Assembly: GCA_963732635.1 (NCBI GenBank) | Contig: CAVTAL010000008.1 | Coordinates: 1 to 64,000, forward strand | DNA length: 64,000 nt | Source of the DNA: JAKFWF01 sp963732635 | GTDB lineage: Bacteria > Pseudomonadota > Alphaproteobacteria > Rhizobiales > Hyphomicrobiaceae | Direction of reading: 5' to 3' | In this document: positions 1 through 9,039 of the stretch, in pieces | How the letters are laid out: each line of letters begins with the position of its first letter | How positions within the stretch are numbered: position 1 is the stretch's first letter | Translations under genes and position numbers: made by a program | The notes under the pieces: model-generated | Databases searched by the model: none | What the model saw: only the letters and a program-made list of their open reading frames with translations | What the model was told of the DNA's origin: nothing

Positions 1-1345
1 TGATCGAGGCTTCCTCGATCGAGTGCGGAATGTTGTACAGCGTCGATGACGCATTGCGCAGGCCGAACGGCAGCCGGCGCACGACGTAGGCGAGCACGAT
101 GATGGCGGCCGTGCCGGTCAGCGCAGCAACCGACATTGAAGGCGTGGATCAGGCCGATGCCGAGCGCGGTGCCGGACAGCGCCAGCGGCAGCACCGTCAG
201 GTAGTCGAGCCCGGCGTGATCACGTTGCGCTTCTTGACGATGAGGTAGCCGAGCACGCGCTCAGGCACGATCGCGATCAGTGTCGCGATGCCGGCGTAGG
301 TCAAGCGTGTTGATCATCGGACCCGGCGCGTTGAGGAGGACCCGCTCGATGTTCGCCGTCGTCCATTGCCCCCACCGCATCACCGGGCCGCGCGACACGC
401 GTGAAGGCGCCGATCACGACCGAGAGCAGCGGCAGCAGCGAATCGATCACCACGGTCGCCGCACAGCGGCGAGGGCGATGGCGCGCACCGCGCAGCTGCG
501 CACGGCCGCGCCGCCGCCCTTGCGTGACCTCGTAGCGCCCGCGCGAGACGATCCAGCGCTGCAGGAACAGCACGATCATGACCAGCGAGATCGAGACGCT
601 GCCAGCGTGCTCTGCAGCACCGGGTTGGCGCTCGTCTCCGAGACGGCTGCCTGATAGGTCATCACCGATAGCAACTCGACGCGGCCGCCGAGGATCGTCG
701 CGAGCGCGAAGTTGCCGACCACCAGCGTGAACACCAGCAGCGCGCTCGCCAGCACCGCCGGCAGCACGACCGGCACCAGCACACGCCAGCGCGACGTCAC
801 GGCGACGTGCCGAGGCTCTGCGCCGCTTCTTCCAGCTGCACGTCGAAGCCGCGGATCGCCGCCAGCGTGCCGATGTAGGCATAGGTGTAGTAGATGAACG
901 TCATCGACGTGATGAGGCCGAACCAGCCGTAGAAGCTCGGCAGCGTCGACGCCGACATCGAGCAGCCAGCGCGCAGCAAGCCGTTGTTGCCGAGCATCAT
1001 CAGCCAGGTCTGGGCGACGATGATCTCCGGCGTCACCAGCGTGACGAGCGGCAGGATCGCGACGATCCCTTTGCCCGGATAATCGTAGCGCGCCGTCATG
1101 TAGGCGAGCGGCACGCCGATGGCCGTGGCGAAGAGTGTCACCGCGCCGCCGAGCATGATCGTGTTGACGATGGCGCGGCCATAGCGCGCTTCGCCGAACA
1201 GTATCGTCCAGCCCGAGCCCTTGGCCGAGGCGCTACCCAAGCTGGCATAGAAGATGTTGGCGACCGGATAGAGCAGGAACACCGTCAGCAGCGCCAGCAT
1301 CGCCAGCGACAGCCAGAACCAGAGCGAGCGCAGCTGACCGGTCAT
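1..1345 (-). pseudogene. ABC transporter permease (FbpB-like double-domain), multiply frameshifted and cut by the window edge
   Basis: Inner-membrane permease of an ABC importer, running off the left edge. The ATG at 1345 overlaps the stop of the ATPase gene (ATGA). The first frame reads a normal start (WFWLSLAMLALLTVFLLYPV, several hydrophobic spans) and reaches EEAAQSLGTSP near 797. The text then continues in a second frame (WRVLVPVVLPAVLASALLVF, down to about 605), a third (SLVMIVLFLQRWIVSRGRYE, about 600-520), and further frames to the edge, where LRNASSTLYNIPHSIEEAS, a second permease EAA-type loop, is readable. At least four indels in 1.3 kb make it non-functional as written. All segments still read as one permease in order, so sequencing error at a contig end is as likely as true decay. 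The substrate is not visible; the double-domain layout is typical of iron or phosphonate importers. Confidence 0.7.
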
Positions 1346-2408
1346 GACGGCAGCACCAGCGTCTTCGACGGCACGAGTGTCAGTGCGACAGCATCGCCGA
1401 CGGCGAAGGCGTCGTGGCCGTCGCCGCTGCATTCGATGTTCAAGTCGAGCCCTGTCGCCAGCGCCGCCGCGTAGGCTCGTCTTGCTGCCGAGGTACTGGC
1501 GGCGGGCGATGCGGGCAGGCAGCCCCCGTTCCTCACTGCTCGCACGTACGATGCCGACGTCTTCCGGCCGGACCACGAGCTTCGCCGGCCCCGCCGCGAT
1601 CGCATGCAGCGCTCGCGCGCCGATCCCATGCCCGGCGACGTCGACCTTGACGAGTTCACCGGCAACGCGCCGGCCCGGGCAACGTCACTGGCAAGATATT
1701 GGCCGCACCGATGAAGTCGGCGACGTAGGCCGAGCGCGGACTGCGATAGATCTCCGTCGGCGTGCCGACCTGCTCCAGACGTCCGGCATTCATCACGCCG
1801 ATACGGTCGGACATGGCGAGCGCCTCGTCCTGGTCGTGGGTCACGAACACCGTGGTGATGCCGGACTCGCGCTGCAGCTCGACGATCGACGAGCGCACCG
1901 TGTGGCGCAGCTTGGCGTCGAGGTTCGACAGCGGCTCGTCCATCAGCAGCACGTCGGGCGATATCACCAGAGCGCGGGCCAGCGCCACGCGCTGGCGCTG
2001 GCCGCCGGACAGCGCCGCCGGCAACCGCGCCCCGAACTCCTCGAGCCCGACGCGCTCCAGGATGTGGCCGACTTTGCGCTTGATCTCGGCTTCCGCGATG
2101 CGACGCGCCCGCAAGCCGTAGGCGACGTTGTCGAATACGGTCTTGTCGGGGAACAGCGCGTAGTCCTGGAACACCATGCCGATATTGCGCATGTGCGCCG
2201 GCAGTCGCGCGACATCCTTTTCGCCGAACAGCAGTCGGCCGCCGTCCACCGGCAGGAAGCCAGCGATCGCGCGCAGCAGCGTGGTCTTGCCGCAACCGCT
2301 CGGACCGAGCAGCGTGAAGAACGTGCCGGACTCGATCGAAAGCGAGAGATCGTCGATCACGCGCTTCTGGTCGTAACGAACGGCAAGGTTCTCGATTGCG
2401 ATCTTCAT
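1342..2408 (-). pseudogene. ABC transporter ATP-binding protein (FbpC/PotA-like), frameshifted in its C-terminal TOBE region
   Basis: ATPase partner of the adjacent permease. The N-terminal nucleotide-binding domain is intact, with Walker A GPSGCGKTT near residue 40, signature LSGGQRQRVALARAL and Walker B VLLMDEPLSNLD, followed by the H-loop THDQDEA. After about residue 245 (near 1665) the frame is lost. The continuation (LVKVDVAGHGIGARALHAI, VVRPEDVGIVRASSEERGL) is in another frame until about 1480. A third frame then carries the end of the protein (AVGDAVALTLVPSKTLVLPS) to the stop at 1342. Together these make a normal-length protein with a TOBE-type C-terminal domain, so two single-base indels explain it. 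I start it at MKIAIENLAV (2408). It is probably functional if the indels are sequencing errors. Confidence 0.75.
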
Positions 2409-2430
2409 ATGCCCCCGCACACGCTTGGCT

Positions 2431-3234
2431 TCACTTCGACAGTGCCCGGTGGACGATGGCGAGCGCCTCCGCGTGGCGCTCGGGCTGGCCGGCGGCGAGC
2501 ACGGTCGGACCGCTGGTCAGCGTCAGCGGGCGGCCCTCCCAGTCGGTAATCCGCCCGCCGGCGCCTTCGATAATCGGCACGAACGGCGCGAAATCGTGCA
2601 CCTTGAAGCCGGTGTCGATGGCGACGTCGGTGCGCCCCGAAGCCATCAGCCCGTAGGCCATGCAGGCGCTGCCGAAGATGCGCCAAGCCGTTGCCTTGCG
2701 CATCGCATCCAGCGCCCGCACGTCGGCAGCCGGAAAGAAATCTGGATTGCTCGAAGTCAGGATCGCGCTGGCGAGACTGGCGCATGGACGCGTGCGGCAC
2801 GGCCCGTTCGTATGCCGGGTCGGCCGGCCACGGGCGCCGATCCAACGATCCGGCGTCGAGGCCTGATCGATGATACCTAGAATAGGCGCGCCATTGTGGG
2901 TCAGCGAAATCAGCGTGCCATACACCGGCACGCCGGCGATGAACGGCGCCGTGCCATCGATCGGGTCGAGCACCCACACCAGTTCCGCATCGATGGCGCT
3001 CGGCTCGCCCTCCTCGCCGAGGATGCCGTGGGCAGGGTAGCGTTTGGCGATCTTATCCCGCAGCCGCTGCTCGATTTCGAGATCGAACGCGGTGACGAAA
3101 CTGTGATCAGGCTTGACCTCGGCATCGGGCCGAACACGCCCGGCCGGCGCCAGCATCGCGTGCGCCGTGTCGGCCAACTCGCCGGCAAAGGCCAGCCACT
3201 CGTCGAGTGCACGCTCCGAAAATTTGCTTGTCAC
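2431..3234 (-). CDS. inositol monophosphatase family protein
   Basis: Mg2+-dependent phosphatase of the IMPase/histidinol-phosphatase/CysQ superfamily, 267 residues, about the usual length. Visible motifs are the metal-binding GEEGEP (residues 74-79), DPIDGT (93-98) and the C-terminal VHDFAP. The start is a GTG at 3234. It lies 22 bp upstream of the ABC ATPase start on the same strand and probably heads that operon; IMPase-family enzymes often accompany importers of phosphorylated or polyol substrates, but the real substrate cannot be read from the sequence. Family members also dephosphorylate histidinol phosphate or PAP, so the name should stay at family level. Confidence 0.88.
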   Translation of the reverse strand: MTSKFSERALDEWLAFAGELADTAHAMLAPAGRVRPDAEVKPDHSFVTAFDLEIEQRLRDKIAKRYPAHGILGEEGEPSAIDAELVWVLDPIDGTAPFIAGVPVYGTLISLTHNGAPILGIIDQASTPDRWIGARGRPTRHTNGPCRTRPCASLASAILTSSNPDFFPAADVRALDAMRKATAWRIFGSACMAYGLMASGRTDVAIDTGFKVHDFAPFVPIIEGAGGRITDWEGRPLTLTSGPTVLAAGQPERHAEALAIVHRALSK

Positions 3235-3563
3235 GTAGAAGCCTCCCCCTAAGTCGCACCGCTAGGCTAACTGCGATTTGGGAAAAGGTCATTACCGTTG
3301 CAGCACCCGAGAGCGCTGCTATCCCATCACTGGCACTAAGACGTCTTTTGCCCGTTGGGCGATCCGGTCCTTCGCCTGACGCGCTGACCATAAGCGGACG
3401 TGGGCCGCAGCCTAACAATCAGCCACCGCTTTATGACGCTATGGGTCAAACTCGTCGGCCGCTAACCATGCCACGGAAGATGTTGTCCGATTCCGGTCGT
3501 GAGCTCAGCTGGTTAGACAGAAGGGGCGCAAGTTGGTCTGTCTCTGAAGCAAGCAGACGAACC
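3235..3563. other. intergenic region upstream of the interrupted integrase
   Basis: 329 bp without a convincing gene. It separates the minus-strand IMPase from the plus-strand integrase and must hold both promoters. I see no tRNA, clear palindrome or attachment-site-like repeat in it. The reading frame open across it (in phase with the integrase) has no family-like sequence before the ATG at 3564. Confidence 0.5.
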
Positions 3564-4113
3564 ATGGAACAGGAACCTACCCCTTCAGTCATCAAACCCG
3601 CTCGGGTGCCGTGGAATAAGGGTAAGCTTGTGGGCGCTAAGCCGCCACTGCGGCCGAGCCACGTCTGGTCGATCCGGACGAAGCTGCAGATCGAAGGCAA
3701 GAAGAGGGATCTCGCCCTTTTCAATCTTGCCATCGACAGCAAGCTGCGCGGCTGTGACGTCGTTGCCGTTCGCGTCGATGACGTCGCCCCGAGTGGCTAC
3801 TCGATGGACCGGGCGACCATCCGGCAGAAGAAGACTGGGCGACCGGTGCGGTTCGAACTTACCGATCAGACGCGACAGGCGATCGACGAGTACCTGCGAT
3901 TGACGGGGCGCAAGCCGGGCCAGTTCCTCTTCGCCGGTCGTGGCGACAGAGGGCGGACTAACCACTCGTCAGTACGCTCGGCTGGTGCAGGAGTGGGTTG
4001 GCGAGCATCGGTCTCGATCCGGCGAAGTTCGGTACGCACTCGCTCCGGCGGACGAAGGCGGTGCTGATCTATCGGCGGACCGGCAATCTCAGAGCCGTCC
4101 AGCTCTTGCTCGG
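3564..4113 (+). pseudogene. tyrosine recombinase/integrase, 5' part, frameshifted and interrupted
   Basis: N-terminal and central part of a short (about 200-residue) phage-type integrase of the kind common in Rhizobiales. The ATG at 3564 gives SRVPWNKGK-type opening (ARVPWNKGKLVGAKPPLRP), then LALFNLAIDSKLRGCDVVAV and the sheet region TIRQKKTGRPVRFEL. The frame changes near 3945 (into GGLTTRQYARLVQEWV) and again near 4000 (into GLDPAKFGTHSLRRTKA, carrying the catalytic HxxR). The sequence stops making integrase sense at LLLG, position 4113. The missing end, beginning with the conserved His of the LGH box, is found 2.59 kb downstream at 6706-6789. The gene is therefore split by an insertion as well as carrying two +1 indels. 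Confidence 0.85.
4107..4113 (+). repeat. left 7-bp direct repeat TGCTCGG bounding the serine-recombinase element
   Basis: The same 7 bp recur at 6698-6704. On the left they end the integrase codons Leu-Leu-Gly; on the right they precede the codon for the next residue, His. Removing one copy and everything between restores CTC GGG CAT (Leu-Gly-His) in the integrase. They are therefore either the crossover core of a serine recombinase or a target duplication. Confidence 0.75.
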
Positions 4114-4190
4114 AACAGCAACATACTACCCGCGAACACCCTGCCGAACTTCCTGTCACCTACCGGTTCCACCCCCGCTTCGGCGAAACG

Positions 4191-4601
4191 GTGATCGTGA
4201 GGCGGCGCCTTGAACGTGGTGGTGTCCCGTTCGTCGTCGTGCTCCAGCCCGATGGCTCGTTCGCCTGCCTGCCGGCTTGGATGACCGAGCCACAGGCTTC
4301 GCGATTCGAGATCAGTGCGCAACCGGAGTTTTCTCTGGATGGTCTGCGCGCGCTGCGCATCGAGGTTGATGCGCTCCTAGGCTTGCTCGCGTGCGAGTCC
4401 AAGCCAGGGGAAGTCGACCATGATGGAAGCGCCCGAGGGGCCTCACGCCGGAGATCTTCAACCAAACCTGTTCGACAGTCTCGTGCCGACCGTCACCTTG
4501 ACGCCGACGCACAAGGCGGAGCTCGCGACCGCGGTGGAAGCGCTGCTGCGCGAGATCGCAGCGGCACTCGCCGACACGACAGCAAGGGAGGTCGGTCATG
4601 A
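4191..4601 (+). CDS. DUF5372-like protein of the serine-recombinase element
   Basis: The conserved part is YRFHPRFGETVIVRRRLERG (whose first residues lie upstream of the GTG at 4191), then GVPFVVVLQPDGSFACLPAW and SAQPEFSLDGLRALR. I recognise this as the DUF5372 type that accompanies this class of recombinase. The reading frame is open without a normal start codon back through the element's left end, so the true start is unclear: GTG 4191 is the first plausible start but would cut off the conserved TYRFHPRF. The last roughly 60 codons overlap the next gene in another frame and are Arg/Asp/Ala-rich, so the real protein may be about 90 residues with a readthrough-like tail. The function is unknown; a role in element transfer or DNA binding is only an inference. 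Confidence 0.5.
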   Translation: MIVRRRLERGGVPFVVVLQPDGSFACLPAWMTEPQASRFEISAQPEFSLDGLRALRIEVDALLGLLACESKPGEVDHDGSARGASRRRSSTKPVRQSRADRHLDADAQGGARDRGGSAAARDRSGTRRHDSKGGRS

Positions 4602-4605
4602 GTAA
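4420..4605 (+). CDS. 61-residue accessory protein of the serine-recombinase element
   Basis: A short frame beginning MMEAPEGPHAGDLQPNLFDS and ending in an amphipathic Ala/Leu/Glu helix (KAELATAVEALLREIAAALA). Its stop overlaps the recombinase start by 8 bp, so the two are probably translationally coupled. It overlaps the preceding DUF5372-like frame. Proteins of this size and composition occupy the same slot in related elements as I remember them. No catalytic motif is visible. It may be a small recombination accessory factor, but that is inferred from position only. Confidence 0.6.
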   Translation: MMEAPEGPHAGDLQPNLFDSLVPTVTLTPTHKAELATAVEALLREIAAALADTTAREVGHE

Positions 4606-6667
4606 GATCACGACCGAGCATCTGTCGCGTGGCGCCTTCGTCTACATCCGGCAGTCGACCGCAGATCAGCTGACACACAATCACGAGAGCCGACGTCGTC
4701 AATATGGGCTCGCCGATCGCGCCAGGCAGCTCGGCTGGAGCACGGTCGAGGTCATCGACGATGATCTCGGCCGCTCGGGCGGCGGCATCGTCCGCCCGGG
4801 CTTCGAGCGGCTGCTGGTCGCCATCTGCGCTGGCACGGTCGGCGCCGTGCTGGCCATCGAGGTGTCGCGGCTCGCCCGGAATGGACGTGACTGGCATACG
4901 CTGATCGAGTTCTGTGGACTGGTCGGCACGATCATCGTCGACGAGGATGGAATCTACGATCCTCGCCATCCCAATGATCGACTGCTGCTCGGGATGAAGG
5001 GAACAATGAGCGAGCTTGAGCTATCGATGTTCCGACAGCGCTCTCAGGAAGCGCTCAAGCAGAAGGCGCGCCGAGGCGCGCTGGTACTCGGCGTGGCTGC
5101 GGGTTACGTGAAGGTCGGACGCGAGGGCATCGAGAAGAATCCCGACAAGCGCGTGCAGGAGGCGATTCAACTCGTCTTTACGAAGTTCGCCGAGTTCCGC
5201 AGTGCGCGGCAGGTGCACATCTGGCTCCGCGACGAGAAAATCGAATTACCTGCCAAGTCGCGCCGGGGCGGAATGCAGGGCGAGGCGCACGGTGTCGTCT
5301 GGCGCCTGCCGGCCTACAACATCGTGCACAACATCCTGACCAACCCGATCTATGCCGGCGCCTACGCCTTCGGTCGCACGACCAGCCGGATCAGCGTGGT
5401 CGATGGGCGCAAGCGCGTTCGGCGCGGCGTGCACAAGCCGATGGCGGAATGGGACGTTCTGATCAAGGAGCATCACGCTGCCTACATCACCTGGGAGGAG
5501 TTCGAGCGGAACCTGAAGACGATCGCCGACAATGCCACCGGCATGACCAGCGCCGTCGCCCGTGGCGCAGCGCGCGAAGGCGAGCTGCTGGTGCCCGGGC
5601 TGCTGCGCTGCGGGCATTGCGGTCGCAAGATGCACGTCCACTACGGCGGCAAGCTCGGCCGCTATAACTGCTACGGCGCGCGCGCCAACCACGGCACTGA
5701 GCGTTGCATCTCGGTGAGCGGCTTGAGCATCGATGCGGCGATCGCCGGGGAGGTGCTGCGTGAACTGCGCCCGCTCGGCGTCGAGGCCGCACTCAAGGCG
5801 ATCGAGGCGCAGTCGAGCCAGACGTCGGTCGCCGAGCGGCAGCTGGAGTTATCGTTGCAGCAGGCACGCTACGAAGTGGCTCATGCTCGTCGACAATACG
5901 ATGCCGTCGATCCCGCTAATCGTCTTGTGGCCGGCGAGCTAGAACGTCGCTGGAACGAGGCGCTGCAGGCGGTTGCCAGGGTCGAAGGCGAGATCGCCGC
6001 CGTCATGGCGCGCCGTCCGCCTCCCCTTGGCGAGGTCGAGCGTCAGCAACTGATTGCGCTCGGTACCGATCTTGCGCGCGCCTGGTCGCATCCGGCAGCG
6101 ACGGCCACCACGCGCAAGCGGATCGTACGTGCGGCGCTGACGGAGATCGTCGTGCGCAGGGACGGCGCGATCATCCATGCGGTCTTGCACTGGCGCGGCG
6201 GCAGCCACACCGAGTTCAAGATCAAGCAGCGCCTGAATGCAGCCGGCCGGCCCAATCCGCACATGCCCCGCGACACAATCGCGCTGATGAGCGAGCTGGC
6301 TCGGCTCATGCCCGACCAGCAGATCACGCGTCTTCTCAACCGGATCGGCGTCGAGACCGGCTACGGCAATGCCTGGACCGAGGAGCGCGTTCGCGGTTTC
6401 CGCAATCACCACGGGATCGCGCGTTACCGTGACGGCGAGTGGACCGAGCGCGGAGAGATCTCACTCGAGGCCGCCGCTAACATCATCGGCGTCTGCAATA
6501 TGACGGCACTGCGCATGCTTCGCCGGGGCGATATAAAAGGAAAACAGGTCTGTCGCGGTGCGCCGTGGGTCATCAAGGCTGCGGATCTCGCCGATTTTGC
6601 CGGCAACCAGCGAACGCAGCGTCCGCTAACACCAAACCCCATACAGTCGGTCCTTGATCTTCAATGA
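4598..6667 (+). CDS. large serine recombinase with zinc ribbon and C-terminal HTH
   Basis: Site-specific recombinase that would excise or integrate the element. The N-terminal resolvase domain (about 10-160) has the nucleophile Ser20 in VYIRQST and the helper arginines of EVSRLARNGRDW (about 88-99). It is followed by the Recombinase domain (about 170-280). A zinc beta-ribbon has CGHC at 338-341 and further Cys at about 358 and 370. A coiled-coil region follows (about 410-470). The last 130 residues carry a MerR/excisionase-like HTH (SLEAAANIIGVCNMTALRML). At 689 residues it is a normal large serine recombinase. The start is the ATG at 4598, overlapping the preceding gene by 8 bp. It is intact, unlike the interrupted tyrosine recombinase. 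Confidence 0.93.
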   Translation: MSKITTEHLSRGAFVYIRQSTADQLTHNHESRRRQYGLADRARQLGWSTVEVIDDDLGRSGGGIVRPGFERLLVAICAGTVGAVLAIEVSRLARNGRDWHTLIEFCGLVGTIIVDEDGIYDPRHPNDRLLLGMKGTMSELELSMFRQRSQEALKQKARRGALVLGVAAGYVKVGREGIEKNPDKRVQEAIQLVFTKFAEFRSARQVHIWLRDEKIELPAKSRRGGMQGEAHGVVWRLPAYNIVHNILTNPIYAGAYAFGRTTSRISVVDGRKRVRRGVHKPMAEWDVLIKEHHAAYITWEEFERNLKTIADNATGMTSAVARGAAREGELLVPGLLRCGHCGRKMHVHYGGKLGRYNCYGARANHGTERCISVSGLSIDAAIAGEVLRELRPLGVEAALKAIEAQSSQTSVAERQLELSLQQARYEVAHARRQYDAVDPANRLVAGELERRWNEALQAVARVEGEIAAVMARRPPPLGEVERQQLIALGTDLARAWSHPAATATTRKRIVRAALTEIVVRRDGAIIHAVLHWRGGSHTEFKIKQRLNAAGRPNPHMPRDTIALMSELARLMPDQQITRLLNRIGVETGYGNAWTEERVRGFRNHHGIARYRDGEWTERGEISLEAAANIIGVCNMTALRMLRRGDIKGKQVCRGAPWVIKAADLADFAGNQRTQRPLTPNPIQSVLDLQ

Positions 6668-6697
6668 GTTAACCTGAGGTGCACTATGCGTCGTGTC

Positions 6698-6704
6698 TGC
6701 TCGG
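6698..6704 (+). repeat. right 7-bp direct repeat TGCTCGG bounding the serine-recombinase element
   Basis: This copy matches 4107-4113 exactly. Immediately after it the integrase frame resumes. The bases before it (6670-6697) are non-coding and belong to the element's right end. Confidence 0.75.
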
Positions 6705-6705
6705 G

Positions 6706-6789
6706 CATTCGAAGATCGAAAGCACGGTTCGCTATCTCGGCATCGAGGTCGACGACGCCATCGAGATCGCGGAGAAGATTGATATTTGA
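6706..6789 (+). pseudogene. tyrosine recombinase/integrase, displaced 3' end
   Basis: This 27-codon stretch plus stop reads HSKIESTVRYLGIEVDDAIE and ends EKIDI. It contains the conserved His of the LGH box and the Tyr nucleophile of the recombinase (VRYLGI). It is the exact continuation of the LLLG at 4104-4113. It is too short to be a gene by itself and is recognisable only as the displaced tail of the integrase. Confidence 0.88.
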
Positions 6790-6935
6790 TCCTCAGACGC
6801 GATACCTCTGAAACCTGACACGGTCGGCGCCGCCATTTGCGGCGTCGATTGCGCTGAGTGAAATGTCGGATTTTGTATAAGCCCGTCGCCGGGGCCCCGA
6901 AACCTGGGATAGGCTGCAGTCGCGATCCTCTTCGG

Positions 6936-8354
6936 TTACACCCTCTTTTCGGTGATGCCGAGTTCACGCCAGATCCAACCGAAATCGTAATCTGCCATCG
7001 GATCGGTGCCATCGCCGGTTCGAGCAACGTGGTTTTCCATATCCTTGAGCCAGTCGACAACCTTGGACCGACCGGCATCAGTGCGAGCTGCCTCGCGCGG
7101 CGAGACGTGCCCTAGGACAGGCAACGGCTCGTCGAGGATCTTGACATAATGTCGGTCGAGATGGGCGTGGATCATTGGTCGCGCGACTTCGGGCGGTACC
7201 TTGGTGCTGTGGCCAGATTTTCGGCCAGGGCGCCGCTCGGCGAGCATCTCCAAGGCAGTCAGCTCCTCGCGTGCCGGTTTACCCACGAGGCCGACCAAAG
7301 CGTTGGCGACCATCGCCCCACCCGCATCGGCTCGCTCGCGCGAGTTGGTGCAGATCACGACCGCGTCTCGCTTGATCTCGATGGTGCCGAGGATTGTCTC
7401 GCCCGTGCTGCTCGTCGCCGACAGCGTGACGGAACGCTTGCCGTCATCACGCGAAGCCTGCCCAAGCGCCGGCCCATTTGCGTTGACCCAGTTGAATACC
7501 TTGGTGCTTTCCTCCGTCAGGTCCGCCACGCTGGTCAGCGCCTTATGGCAGGCCGCAGTTTTTACACCAGGCAGAAGCGGGAACTTTAACGTGCTCATAA
7601 TGATGGCGTGGCCGTCGGTGTTGAGCAGCTCCGGCAGTTGCGGATGGAGTGTCCGCTCAAGCAGGTCGGCGAGCCAGATGCCGGTAAACGTCGGAGCCAT
7701 GATGGCGAGCGGCGGGGTTTTGGCAAGGTCGCGCTCGATCGCGGCGACACCTGCAGCACCAATCTTGCGCCTGGCGTGATTGCGCAGATCCTTCGGTAGC
7801 TTGCAGTCGACGCCCTTCAAGGTCTCGACGAGGAACTCCGACGCCCGGCGGTTATATAGCAGAACGCCACCGCCCATGCGCCACTCTGCCCCCTGCCAGA
7901 TGAGGCGAGCGCCGATGCGGTCCCAGGACTTAAGCGACTTGGTGCCGCTGACCTCCATCACGCGCACGGGCTCGCACTCCCGCAGAAGATCGCGGGCAAG
8001 GAAGGACTGGCCCGGCACGATGTCGCTGACCTCGTAGAGGCTCATCACAGTGTTGCGAAACGACTGCATGTAACGCCTGGCACCAGCGCTCTCGGCATGG
8101 CCGCGGCGCTTAAGGTATTCGTCGACGACGTTGCGTCCCTCCTCGTCGACCCGCGACATGTAATCTTCGAGTGCGCAGCCGTGCAGAATTGTCGCCGCGA
8201 CCTCACCGAGGATCTCGAATAGATCGTCGGGATCGACGTCTTGATTGTCGCATGCCGGGCCAAGGTGCTGCCCGAGGATTTCGGCGAAGTCCTCCTCCCA
8301 TTCCGGACGGCGGATGAACTTGATCAGCTTACCAAGTGAGTGGACGCTGGCCAT
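6936..8354 (-). CDS. hypothetical protein with C-terminal MbcA/ParS-like motif
   Basis: 472-residue protein; I choose the ATG at 8354 (MASVHSLGKLIKFIRRPEW) rather than the longer frame to 8618, whose extra 88 residues look like random translation. I do not recognise the family over most of its length. The C-terminal 80 residues (ILDEPLPVLGHVSPREAART, then a short helix and DFGWIWRELGI) resemble the toxin-binding fold seen in some MbcA/ParS-type antitoxins and in SEC-C-associated proteins. No transmembrane segment or signal peptide is apparent. It stands alone between the disrupted integrase and tRNA-Gln and could be cargo of an old island. Function not assigned. Confidence 0.7.
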   Translation of the reverse strand: MASVHSLGKLIKFIRRPEWEEDFAEILGQHLGPACDNQDVDPDDLFEILGEVAATILHGCALEDYMSRVDEEGRNVVDEYLKRRGHAESAGARRYMQSFRNTVMSLYEVSDIVPGQSFLARDLLRECEPVRVMEVSGTKSLKSWDRIGARLIWQGAEWRMGGGVLLYNRRASEFLVETLKGVDCKLPKDLRNHARRKIGAAGVAAIERDLAKTPPLAIMAPTFTGIWLADLLERTLHPQLPELLNTDGHAIIMSTLKFPLLPGVKTAACHKALTSVADLTEESTKVFNWVNANGPALGQASRDDGKRSVTLSATSSTGETILGTIEIKRDAVVICTNSRERADAGGAMVANALVGLVGKPAREELTALEMLAERRPGRKSGHSTKVPPEVARPMIHAHLDRHYVKILDEPLPVLGHVSPREAARTDAGRSKVVDWLKDMENHVARTGDGTDPMADYDFGWIWRELGITEKRV

Positions 8355-9039
8355 GAGGTGGCTCCGTGGTCGCCAAGATCGATTCGCCTGACGAAGGATA
8401 TCGCCGTTGAGAGGGCAACGTAACGAGCTGGCCCGATCAAACTGTTGATCACCCGCGACGAACGGCAATGTGGGGGCGCACTTGGCCGCCACACTCACGC
8501 TTGCAACCGAATAACTGCGTTCGAGGCGACCTGGGAACACCGACGCGATACATCTGGCAGCGGACATGGCGTGCAGCAAATGGGCCACTGCTACGATATG
8601 AGGTGTCGATGTCTCCAAATGGGATGTCTCGTCGGCATTGGCTTGCCCACCGTCAGTGTTCGGCAGCAGTTCAGATGAGGCAACGGCCTAACAGTCCAGC
8701 AACAGTTCCGACGAGGCAATGCGAGGTCCCAAGGCCATTGGCACTCGGCGCGTCAGTTGCGGTCAGCCGCCATGGGCGTCCCACTTCTCGTTTAGTCGCT
8801 CCTCATCAGCGCGAAAACTCCACACTATCCAGGCAAAATCGCATTGCCTCGTAGGCATGCCTTTGCACGGAGAGTCTCGCCTGTCAGTAGGCTCGCCCCT
8901 CTTTACGACGTAATCGCGGCAGTGCGCCCGGGCGCGCAATTCCGCGCTCATGCCCACTTTCCCACTGAGATCGAGTCGAATAGAGCGGCGAAACTATTCG
9001 ACTCTGCAGATTCGAGTTTCAGCTAAGCCATTGATCTGT
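8355..9039. other. 685-bp intergenic stretch between hypothetical gene and tRNA-Gln
   Basis: Several short frames are open here on both strands, but none has a ribosome-binding site plus family-like sequence. Composition drops in GC near 8980-9030. This is the stretch downstream of the tRNA-Gln 3' end, where an integrase-type island would normally attach. I looked for a second copy of the tRNA 3' end near the integrase and found none. Confidence 0.45.

Larger units (their letters stand above)
4114..6704 (+). mobile_element. 2.59-kb serine-recombinase mobile element inserted in the integrase gene
   Basis: Bounded by a 7-bp direct repeat and flanked by two halves of one integrase gene, this segment carries three tightly packed plus-strand frames: a DUF5372-like protein, a 61-residue protein and a 689-residue large serine recombinase. 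Similar three-gene modules are, as far as I know, widespread in Rhizobiales genomes. No terminal inverted repeats are evident, as expected for a serine-recombinase-driven element rather than a DDE transposon. The recombinase frame is intact, so the element may still be mobile, in contrast to the broken host gene. Confidence 0.78.

Noticed and set aside
8355..8618. Longer N-terminus for the hypothetical gene at 6936-8354
   Set aside because: The extra 88 codons lack family-like or biased composition, and a clear ATG exists at 8354 right before MASVHSLGKLIKF.
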